The position numbers and the translations under genes are program-made. The notes under the pieces were generated by a model. It was not told the DNA's origin. It ran no database searches and saw only the letters and a list, made by a program, of their open reading frames with translations. DNA of 64,000 nt. Origin: Pseudomicrostroma phylloplanum (taxonomy: Eukaryota; Basidiomycota; Exobasidiomycetes; Microstromatales). Position 1 is the first letter of the stretch. The number at the start of each line of letters is the position of its first letter. The stretch spans positions 372,001-436,000 of the forward strand of contig BCHS01000008.1 of NCBI GenBank assembly GCA_039545275.1. The letters run 5' to 3'. Shown here one piece after another: positions 1-10,300 of this stretch.

Positions 1-2
1 CG

Positions 3-3000
3 CCACAGCGTATGCAGCAGGGCGGCAGGCGGCGCGACCCTCCCAGCCCGTTGCGCATGACTCCCTCGCGATCAACTTCTTCGGACCTCTCGAGGGGGTA
101 CAGCGGTGTGGGTCGTGGTGTTGCGCGAAGGGCGTCTGACGCTAGCAGCATTATGGTCGCCAGCCCTATCAAGTCTCCTAGACGCAAGCAAGTGCCCAAT
201 CGGTTTGACGCATTGCCGACATGCCCTGCCCCGCGGGTACTATACAACGTCGCCTCGTCTCACCACGTCAGCAAAGTGAGCAACCTCGGGGACCTTGCAT
301 CGCAACACACTCTCTACGCCATCGAAGACGCGATCGAGGAAGAGATCGACGAGAGGCAGAGCCGCCGAAGGTCGATGGCTCAGCGGGTCGCCGATGGTGT
401 GAACAGCTATGGGTTCGAGGAGCCGGCTCCTCGCACTTCCCCTGTGGATCTCAAGGACGGAAATGTTGGCAGCGCCAGCGGTCTGGGTCCGGTACCCGCA
501 GCCTACAGGAGGAGGAGCAGAAGTGTTGGCGCAATTGAATCTGGCAATCCCTTCGCCTCGGCATTTGCAATCTTCAACAGCGAGCGCTCCCTGCCGGCGG
601 CAACCCCTTCTAGCTTTGACGGCGGCATGACGCGACTTGACTCTGGCAGAGCCCAACACGAGCAGGACGGGCGTACTCCTACTCAGAGAGACGTAGCGAA
701 GTTCGAATCGGCAGCTACTTCGCAGCAGCAGTACGTCGCGCTGTCGTCAGAGGAGCGACGAGCCGTCAAGTCCATGCACAAGGCTACCGACTCTGGCAAC
801 TCTTCCGCCTCATCGAACTCGGACGATCTGTCCCTCTCTCATGCCACTACCGTCGTTGCAACGAGGAGGGTCAACTTGGCCGGAACGCGAGCAAAGGCGA
901 CTTCTGTCTCGAGCCCTTCTATCAACGCCGCGAGATTCACCGGTAGTAGCAGCAGCAATGCAGGCAGCAGTCCTCGCCTGATGGCTACGCCTGCATCGAA
1001 GCGAGGGCCGAGCCAGGGCCCGATGGTCACTGTCTTGCCGCCCACTCCCGATATGCCCGGCGCCGGAGCCTTCGTCGCAGCCAAAACCTCATCTTCGCCG
1101 CTCAAGGCTGTCGAGTCTTCCGAAGAGGCCCTGCGAAGGACCTGGTCCGAGAGGAACAGCTGCCTTGTCGCTCTCAAAGCTGCCACAAGCGCACTGCCCG
1201 CGTACGAGGAGCCCATTGAGGAGGAGACTGAAGATGACACTTTGGTGAGAGAGGGCCTGTACGAGGTCAATGACATGAGCACGGACGACCTCGGCTTGGA
1301 CGACGATGATCGCGATTCCATCCCGGGTTCTCTGCCATACGATTTCCCAACCGTACCGCCCGTGGCACCGCTGAACATCAAGCGTCGTCAAGGCTCCAGC
1401 CCGGATGTGTCTACTACTTCTCGTGAGAGCAGCAACAGCCTGTCCGAGTCTCCTTCTGCGAAGTTGGCTCCCTTGCCCTTAGCATCCGACAGTGGCAAAA
1501 CCGCGCCTAGGATCCCTCCCTCGTTCTCCAACGAGAGTATCATCTCGGGTCTCGACGAACTCGACTGGCATCCTCTGTCCTATTCGGACAGCCAGACAGT
1601 GTTGCCTTCGATCACCACATCGGCCAACTTGGAGTACGCTGCTCACGTGGCTGCTCCTGCTGCCAGCAAGAAGCGACCTGCCGTGCCGAGCAGAGACACC
1701 TCTGCGAAGCAGCAGCAGCCGAGTCAGACCGCGCAGTACGAGCGGGAAGAAGAGATGGTCGATCCTCACATGGATACCTTTGCCCCGTCGTACCCTCCGT
1801 CACAGGACTCGACAAGTGCCCAATTTGACAGCATGACGACCTCGGAACCTTCTACTGGCTCGATGCCTTCCCTGGACTCTTCTTACACGTCTGTGGACTC
1901 CATTCAGCCGCTCTTGTCTCAGCCGTCTCAGCAAGCCCAAGGCAGCGGCTCATCCAGTCAGCCTATGATGCTTTCGGCGGGCAGCACCGACAGTCTGTCC
2001 TCTATGGTCACCACCGGCACGAGCATTCTGTACCAAGATCTTCCTGACACCGAGGTGCAGCGTTACATGCACCGAGCCCAGCTGAGCCACGACGCTTTCA
2101 GCGATGACCGAGCTATGAAGAAGGCAGCCGCATCGCAGCTGACGCCTATGGTCAAGGTGACAGAGGAGAGCACTCCTCGAATCGGCGATGCAGTATGGCC
2201 TCCTTCTTCGGTGCAACAGAGCACGAGGGCTTCCCCCTCGGCTTCGCCCTCATACCCCTCCATCAAGATTAGCGACACCTCTTCCACCGGCTCGCCTCAG
2301 CTGCCCTACGACTCCTCGATGGGCAGTGGTCTAGGTCTGTCGATGCTGGGTCCGTACGAGGGCAAAGGCGCAGCGCCTAGGGTCTCTTCTCGCAGGACCA
2401 CATCCCGCTCTCCCTCTCCTGCTCTGTCTTCTCGCAGCAACGGCGCGCGCTCCGTCACACCCACGCAGCGCTCCCCCGTCAGTGACAATTCAGGCGGCTC
2501 TTCGCCCTCAATGGGATACGGTCTAGGTCTGGACTTGGGAGCAGGACAGATGAAGGCGGGCGTGGCGAGTGCGACGCAGGTCGAGTACACGCCCACGCGC
2601 GTCCTGGTGAAAGACTCCAAGGCCAACCTTGGCAGGGGAACCTGGGAGGAGCAACAGGCGCAGCAGCAGCAGTACTTCTATGATGCACAGGCTCGGGCCA
2701 GCAGGCGCCCTAGGGCCCCGCCATCCGCAATGGCACAGACACAGGCTCAGTCGCAGGGCAGGCTGGCTTCCTCACCGCAAGCACAGAATCAACAACAGCA
2801 ACAGCAGCAGTACTACCAGTCTCATCAGGAACAGCTCTTCCAGCCTCACTACCAGCCGGTCCACCCCTCTGCCGACCAGCAAGACCAGCAGCATTGGCAG
2901 TACGCCCCCAGCCAGGCAGATCAGCAGCAGCAGCAGCACCACTACCTCCGACCCGAATCGCAGGGCTACGAGTCGCTGCGCGACTCGGGCGAGTGGGAGA

Positions 3001-3017
3001 TGGGAGTGGCTCTTTGA
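3..3017 (+). CDS. Ser/Gln-rich low-complexity protein, 3' part (5' end outside window)
   Basis: The reading frame is already open at the left edge: codons before the first ATG at position 12 are sense, so the true start probably lies outside the window. About 1,000 residues are visible, ending in TGA at 3015-3017. The protein is rich in Ser, Pro and Thr, with short acidic patches and many SP/TP sites, and its last ~130 residues are Gln-rich with several poly-Q runs. I see no catalytic motif, membrane segment or known domain. The composition suggests a disordered regulatory or scaffold protein, possibly a phosphorylation target, but this is inference. Codon use looks like that of its neighbours. 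The function is unknown. Confidence 0.75.
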   Translation, partial: PQRMQQGGRRRDPPSPLRMTPSRSTSSDLSRGYSGVGRGVARRASDASSIMVASPIKSPRRKQVPNRFDALPTCPAPRVLYNVASSHHVSKVSNLGDLASQHTLYAIEDAIEEEIDERQSRRRSMAQRVADGVNSYGFEEPAPRTSPVDLKDGNVGSASGLGPVPAAYRRRSRSVGAIESGNPFASAFAIFNSERSLPAATPSSFDGGMTRLDSGRAQHEQDGRTPTQRDVAKFESAATSQQQYVALSSEERRAVKSMHKATDSGNSSASSNSDDLSLSHATTVVATRRVNLAGTRAKATSVSSPSINAARFTGSSSSNAGSSPRLMATPASKRGPSQGPMVTVLPPTPDMPGAGAFVAAKTSSSPLKAVESSEEALRRTWSERNSCLVALKAATSALPAYEEPIEEETEDDTLVREGLYEVNDMSTDDLGLDDDDRDSIPGSLPYDFPTVPPVAPLNIKRRQGSSPDVSTTSRESSNSLSESPSAKLAPLPLASDSGKTAPRIPPSFSNESIISGLDELDWHPLSYSDSQTVLPSITTSANLEYAAHVAAPAASKKRPAVPSRDTSAKQQQPSQTAQYEREEEMVDPHMDTFAPSYPPSQDSTSAQFDSMTTSEPSTGSMPSLDSSYTSVDSIQPLLSQPSQQAQGSGSSSQPMMLSAGSTDSLSSMVTTGTSILYQDLPDTEVQRYMHRAQLSHDAFSDDRAMKKAAASQLTPMVKVTEESTPRIGDAVWPPSSVQQSTRASPSASPSYPSIKISDTSSTGSPQLPYDSSMGSGLGLSMLGPYEGKGAAPRVSSRRTTSRSPSPALSSRSNGARSVTPTQRSPVSDNSGGSSPSMGYGLGLDLGAGQMKAGVASATQVEYTPTRVLVKDSKANLGRGTWEEQQAQQQQYFYDAQARASRRPRAPPSAMAQTQAQSQGRLASSPQAQNQQQQQQQYYQSHQEQLFQPHYQPVHPSADQQDQQHWQYAPSQADQQQQQHHYLRPESQGYESLRDSGEWEMGVAL
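2650..2935 (+). repeat. CAG/CAA-rich poly-glutamine coding repeat
   Basis: Interrupted CAG/CAA runs encode several short poly-Gln stretches near the C-terminus of the first gene. The codons are mixed, which makes slippage less likely than in a pure CAG tract. Confidence 0.7.
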
Positions 3018-4374
3018 GCCTACCAATCGTTCATGCGGAGCATGAGGGAGTCTAGTCGCGCTTCATCTTCGGACTTTGCTCGCAGCCGTCCGCACCTTGC
3101 TCCGTTTCTTTCCATATCGAGTTCCCCCGCATCCTCGTCTGCATTCCTCGCGATGTCTTTCTATTCTCCAGAATCTTCTGTACCTACCTAACTCCACAAA
3201 CGCTGCAGCACTGCACTGAGTTGACTTTCTCGTAACTCGCGCACCGGCTCACCTCTCCTCTTGCATCTCTTCTCTTTACATGTTGTTCTCCCTCGGTATC
3301 CTATTCTCATCGTCTCTCTCCCTTCCTCGTCCCTCGTTCTTCTTCCCTAAACTGTACTACACTAAAGGTCTGTCGAGCCTCCCCCTGCCCCCTCCGCCGG
3401 CGGCGCGAAAATACATTGCTCCAGTCTTCTTCCTTTTCCTGGCCTGATGCCTCAAACGGCTGTTCCTTGGTCTGGTACCTGGGAAAGGAAGGAGAGCGCG
3501 GCACGCAAGGAACAGCGAGGCTTTTCTCATGCGAGCCGAGCGTGAGTAGACCACAGGCATGGAGCTTAACCCGACCTCGGCAACTTGAGTGCAAGGAATT
3601 GATTGGCTGAGCGATTGGAAGAATCGCATTGAGATTGGGACAGTCGTGCGAGAAAGGCATGGGCGGTGCAGTCAGGCCGGTAGGCCGATAGGCCAGTAGG
3701 TAGGCAGTTGGGCAGGCCCAGCCCAGGCCAAGCATTGCCTGACGTGGAGCAGCACGGTCCGTCGTCTGCCTGTCCGTCGTCTGCCTGTCCGTCGGTGTGT
3801 GCGGGAGCTTTGCCCCGCACGGCGGAGAGGGGAGGTGCATGGCCTCTCGCGGCGGCCCCTGGCAGCTCAGACGACAGACGGCAAGGCAAGGCAGGGCAGA
3901 ACAGCCGGAAGGCGCAGGCAGCACACAGGCAGCGCAGGCAGGACAGACAGACAGGCGATTGTTCCCAGGACTCAACTCGCGCCTGGTCCAACACCATCGT
4001 CCAAGCCTTGTTCATTGTTCGCGCGTACAAGCGCATTCGACGTCCCCCTCGCCTCGCCTCGCCTCGCACAACCCCCACACCCATCACACCCTCCTCGACC
4101 TCCTGTGCGGATCATACAACAAGGCCATACCTCCTGCCATCGTGCCGCGATACACATCACACATCACACCACACACACCGGACTCAGCGCCCTCTCAGAG
4201 TTACCCACTCACCTCCTGTTGGCCCTCCCAATCTCACACCTCACCCTCGACTGGTCCAGATCCACCCCTCTTTCCTTAGAACAAGGCCCTTCCTTGACCA
4301 GACGCTCCTTCGTATGATCCAGTAAGCAACCTCATCAGCTTCTCGACTCTTCGCGCCCCTTCATCCTTGCGCCG
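3018..4374. other. Intergenic region, 1.36 kb, with a short tandem repeat
   Basis: I see no supported gene. The proximal part is the CT-rich 3' flank of the upstream gene, and the distal part is the CA/CT-rich 5' flank of the BEM2-like gene. A 15-bp unit beginning gtccgtcgtctgcct occurs twice in tandem, followed by a partial third copy, at 3757-3795. Short open frames on both strands here have repetitive composition and no recognisable protein features. Confidence 0.6.
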
Positions 4375-7300
4375 ATGATGCTTCGGCGGAACAAGAAGAA
4401 GGAGCAGCAGCAGCAGGCACCAGCCCCTGCCAGTGGTGGAACAGCGCCGCACAGCGATGCAGACCCCTATGGAACCACCACCACCACCTCGCCCCTGTCA
4501 ACTTCCCGACCGACACTCTTCGAGCCTCAGCATTCGCCTCCCTCCAGTCGGACCACGGGCAGCTTCGGTAGAGCTGCCCAGGCGGATCTGCGGCGACAAC
4601 AGAGGGGCTACCAAGGGAATGGCAACCCTGGCTCCAGCGGCGATGGTGACAGAGGTATGCCAAGTAGTGGCAGCGCAGAGGCCATGCCACCACCCGGCTC
4701 GCAGTCCTCCTATCCGCAAGCAGGCTCGGGTATACCCTCCTCTGCCTCTACCGCCACTTTTGCACAGCCACAGAGCACCTCGAGATCAGGGGGAGCACTT
4801 GGCTTCATCTTCTCGAGGGCCAAGAACACATTCGCCGGCTCTTCCTCAAATGCCGGAGGTCCGGAGAGTGGTCACATGCCGTCCACTTCGCTAGGTTCCA
4901 GTTCAGGCATGCCTGCATCCTCTACATCAATGGCATCACTGGCTAGCTTGCAAGAGGATGGTGACTTCTACAGGATCGACCCCAGAGCGCCAGGCATGCA
5001 GAACGGAGCCATGTCTTCGCCATCGAAGAGCAGCCGCCCGATGGGCGACGATGCAGATTCTCGTCAGAGGGGCGGTCGCTTCGTCGGTACCGAGGCAATG
5101 CCGGCTACCGCATCGTCTCCTACCAGTAAAGGCTTCTTCTCGCGCGATCGAAAGACGTCAGTAGCTTCCACCACGCGAGCGCATGCAGCGGTCGGGGGAG
5201 CCTCTAACAATTCTTCAGGGCACGCAAATAATAGATCGCTAGGAGGAGGAATCTATGGACAATTCAGCAAAAGTCAAGCAGATCTGAACTCCCGCCGCGA
5301 CTACGATAGTCCTGCTTCCATGTCCTCCGACCTGCCCAGAATGCCATTCATGGCTTCTTCTAAAGCGCAGATGGCAAACGCTGGCAGTGTACCTGCTCCC
5401 GACGATCGGGCCTTCCTGAGATCACCTAGTCCGCGCAGCATGTTCTCGCGCAGCGCAGATGATTTAGCGCCCAATGGTGCTTCCTTGTCCCCCAATGGCA
5501 AGACAGGCGGTCTACGAAGCCCCTCTCCTCAGATGTTTGGCCAGAATGGCTCGAGTCCGCTCGGCAGCGGAATCGTCGCCTTTGGTCCACCAGATGAGCC
5601 AGATGAGACCTCACAGCAGCCGACCTGGACAGATGGGACGGGTCGAACCCTGCAGGCCGGCTCGGCCCACTCGTCGAGGGCAGTGTCTCCCAGCGGCTCG
5701 AGAGGTGAGATGGCTGCTTCGTTCAGCAATGGCGGAAGCAGCTCTCATGCTACGCAGATGGCATTCCCATACGGTGGTCGGGCAGTCAGCCCATCCCCGG
5801 ATTCTAAAGCTAGTCATGATCGCACGGGCGCTAAGCATGCCAGCCCTGATGCATTCTTTGGGCCCTCATCCTTGGGCAAAAAGTCCGGCTCCAGCGCATT
5901 AGGCCATTCTGGAGGCCTGTCTACGTCCTTCAGCCTGACAAACGTCGCAGCAGGAGCCTCGAATGTGATCGACAGGCTGCGCGGCCCAGGAGGCGCATCT
6001 AGTGCGCCGATGGAGCCACAGAGATCTGCCTCACTTCCGCCAGGTGTGGTCTTTCAGGGTCTGCTCAACCGCAACGCCAATGTGGCACTGCCGCTTTCCC
6101 AATTAGGAGGGCAAAGCCAACGGGAGAAGGACGTATCGAAAGGATGGAAGCCATACAAGGTTTTGCTCAAGGACGGTCAAATGTTGTTCTATAAGCCGCC
6201 CGGCCAGGTCATCGACGAAGTGAAAGACCTCTTCCCCTCCTCCGTCGTCAAGCAGTCCGCTGCGTCCGCCAGCGCGCAGGATGCCGTTTCTCGAGGACTC
6301 GGCCTTCAGAACTTCGATGCAGCCATGCTAAAGCAGAGTGGTCTCGGCACTCAAGACCTTCTGAATGCTACCAAGGCTAGGGACGGGTCCAGCTTGGCCC
6401 CGCTAGCGCGCAGTATCCCTTCGTCGCCGGTCAAGAAGTCGCCGTTGATACCGACATCTGGCCAGGATGAGGAGATGCAGCGGAAGGAAACCTCCGGACC
6501 CACGATCCCGAGCTGGCATAGAGATGGAAAGCACGTCGACCTCGAGCTCTCCCAAAGCCTGCAGATGCCGGCCTCTTGGCCAGCGCGTATTCAGAGCGGC
6601 TCTTTCGAAGCGCTAGTCCACGAGTACGTCTTTGCTACACAAGCCACTGACGACGATGATCCTTCGGATACAGCTCAGATGCTACAGACCGTCCTATACG
6701 TGAGCCTTGCAAACGGGAGGTCAATACACGACTTCCTTGTGCGGTCGAAAGAGGTGCTCATGCAAGCTCTAGTAGCTGAAGTTGGCGATGTACTGCATGG
6801 GCAGAGGAGTGAGAGTCAACAAGATGTGGAACGCTTCAAGACAGGTGTGCAGACGCGAATGGGCTTTTGCTCCGATCTGCTCGTCGTACATCACGCGGAT
6901 GAAATAGTGGGTGACACTGCACTCCTACTTCAAGATCTCGCACAAGAAATTTGTGGTGTGGATTTCGACCTCAATGCAGCGATTGGACAGCTCAACCACG
7001 GCACAAAGTCTGAAGAAGCGCAAGACGAGGCTCCTTCCTCAGCTACAGATGAATCCAAGCTGAGGAGCAATGCCGCTCGGCCGAAGCTCGCGTCGCTTGC
7101 GCAGGGACACCTGTCTGGCTCGGATTTGCTCAGCTTCGACCCTGCTGATGTCGCTACTCAAATTCAAGTCTTCCATTGCGACAGGCTCAGAGCGTTGGCC
7201 ATCCCCCGTCTATGGGTCTCAACTTTTGCAAGGCGAGAGACTCCCACCGAGAGCGGAGCGGATGGACGCCCTTCTCCTGCCATCTTCGGCTTCAGTGGTA

Positions 7301-10300
7301 CACAGCCGCACTACTTGACTCGCCTGGTGTTGGACCAGGTCGTTGGCCGAAATGCGGTCTCCAAGCAGCACGTCTCCTCGACAGCAGCAAAGTATCGCGC
7401 TTCCCTACTGCGACATTGGATTGCCATTGCTTCTTACCTCCTGAGCTTTGGAGATATTCTCGGCTGGGCAGCAATCATGGCAGCACTCTGCTCAAGAGCA
7501 ATTGCAAGATTACAACATTCGTGGCGATACGTCGCTGAGGGTGACCGCATACTCCACGCTACCTCTTGGACGCCCAAGCTGGCGAAGCTGGGGTGGAACG
7601 AAGAGGGCAAGACGCACCTCGCGGGTGTGGTGACGCTCAGCGCTATCACGTCTAGACAGTTCAAGGACAAGGACGGGAGGATACAGCAGCCGATACCTTT
7701 CTTCGGTGACTCCTTTGGCCGCATTCAGGATGTGCTTGCGGCTTCCAGCAGCGACACTCGCCTGCCCTTCGCTTCTTTGACGCAAGAGGTGACTCGTCTG
7801 TATGATCTTGTCGAGTCATGGTTCATCGACAGTTGTCAGAGTCAGCCCCTTCGTCCAGCTGCGATACCAGGCGTGGGCTCTCCAGTCAAAGAGTTCCAGT
7901 ACGCTCTCCAAACGTTGGCCGCTGGTGGCTCGGTCTCAAGCGTCTCTTCGTACCTTGCTACATCCTTCCTCATCGAGCCTTGCGGCTTGGGGAATCTGGA
8001 CCTGCACTGGCGACCCTCGCTACCCCCTCAACTCAACGCCAAGGCGCTCATTCCTCTGATGTTTCCTGAAGCTCTCCCCAATCTCGATCTGTTGAATCGA
8101 GAGGATCTGGTGAACACTCTATACCCCGGTATGTCGCAACAAGGAAGGCCTAGCGGCTCCTTGGGTGGCGCTGAAGCCTCTGCTGGCTTTGGAAGATACG
8201 TCCGATCGCCCCTCGCGGCAGCGCCTCTGAAGGGCCGCTCCAGCCCGGCGTCTCTGCGCAGGACCAGAACCTATCCTGCAAGTGGCAGTCGAAACAAGAG
8301 TGTGCCCTTCGGTGACATCAGCGAGTGGACTGCTCTTGCAGAGCGCGGCAGTGCACCTCATGACGAGGGGACAGTGTTCAGGATAGGATCGGACCTAGTG
8401 CTCAAGGCGACGGAAGACGCTCAGCTCCTCTCAAGCTCCAGTTCGGCTATGCTGAGTAACGCTAGATTCTCTCAGGAGCTTAGCAGGAGTACCGGAAGGC
8501 CACTATCTCAAATCTCAAAGAGGTCGAGCCTTCCCGCTTCTCAGCGAAGCTCCATGGTGGACGCGCTCGTCTCGGTGCAAGTAGTGGTGAAGGCTGCGAG
8601 CCTGGAGAGACTGGTCGATATCCTCGTGCTAGGCGTTTCGGACCTCACAGTCACGCTATCTGACGACAACGGTGAGATACCCCTCCAGAGCGCCAGAAGA
8701 TCAAAGCTGTCAATGGATGTACACGCGTTCCGCACCTCCTTCTTGGCCACCTATCGCAGCATCTGCACTCCCATTGTCCTATTCGAGTTCCTGCGAAAGA
8801 GATTCTTGGCCGCCGTCAACGCTGCCAAGGAGATGGCTTCGATGCCTCAGGGCGCAAACACCACTCGGTTCCCCAGTTGGAACATGCTCTCTGTGTCTTC
8901 GGCGGGAGCCGAGGCGGCGCTGGATTCTGCTGATCGGGACTACGCTGCTCGAGTGAGATCAGGCGTCGTCTCGACCTTGACGGTGTGGGCGCAACGGTAT
9001 ACCCAAGACTTCCTTGACTTTCCGGATCTCCTGACTGCATTCGATGCCTTCGTTCGTCAGCAAGAAGAGGCACTGCAGGACGCGAAGGATTCAGCAACCG
9101 CCTCGAAGGGCGATACTGACTTGGCTAAGGTGATCGCGGCGCTTCAAGAAGTGGCTTCGACGCTAAAGATCAACATGCTCAGGATGAACACACGAACTCA
9201 GTTCAAGCTGGAGGGCCCGCCCCTGAAGGAACCATCGCCAAATGACGAAGGCATGGTCGATGGTCAGACCGCAATCGAGAGAGGCGACTTTGATGCTGCC
9301 TCCCCACTTCAGATTGTCGAACACCTCGAGTGCGTCGCTTCGGTCTTCTTCGACAAGATCAGCGAAAAGGACCTCCTGATGGCTGCAGAGCTCTTTGAGC
9401 GGCAAGCTACCGATCCTCTAGGGTGGCATGTGAGCCGCGAGTCGGGCGCCGCGGAGCCTCAGATGGTGACTATGTACAAGCTGATCGAATCCTTGTCGCC
9501 GAAAGATGGCGACCATGGGGCAGCATCACTTTCGCAAAGGCTGCCTGCTAGCATTCGAGATGCTTGCTCTGCCCATAGTCTCCTCCGCGGCTGGGTAGCC
9601 GTCCACATCACTGAATCTCGGATAGGTCTCGAGCGTAGACAGACTCGAATCGAAAAGCTCTTGGACGCCATCTGGATCTGCAGAGCTAGAATGCTCGATG
9701 CCCGGTCGGAGGAGATCTCATCGACACCTCTGAGTGCTAGCGCCCCTCTGCAAGACGCCACGGTCGGATCCTTTGTCGAGAGCGTCATCGTGGGCAGTCT
9801 GACCGCTACTGAGAGCCGCACCTTCGTCAGGGCATGGCAAGGAGTCTGTCATTCCAGAGGCGGGACTGGAGAAAGATTGAACGATCTGATCCCAGCCTCG
9901 GAGTCGCTTCCGTCGCTCAACGCTGCCTCAATCTCGCAGGCATCAACCCCGGATGTTGGCTGGCTCTTGCGATCGCTTGCGCAGGCAGTTTCACGCAAGT
10001 CACCTCTTGTGCTTGCCGACAGCACTCTTGTCGACTTTGAGCGATCTCAAATTGTCTTCAACCTGATCGAGTCTTCCTTTGCGATCCGTCCTACTCCTGT
10101 CAGTCAGGCAATGGCAGAAATGGCCAGCGCACGATTGGCCGCCATGCAACTCAAGATTCGCAGAGTGCACTGGGATCGACGAGCGTTCCGAGAAGAGGCG
10201 GCTCGCGAGGCACTCGACGTGCAGCCCCTGCCAAGCACGACAACCTATCGAGCTGTCAGACCACTGCAGAAGATCACAGTTGCCCATGCAGAGAAGCAGC

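Noticed and set aside
3307..3975. A 222-codon minus-strand open frame in the first large intergenic region.
   Set aside because: Composition is that of reverse-complemented CT-rich DNA; it has no motif, no splice partner and overlaps similarly long frames on the other strand.
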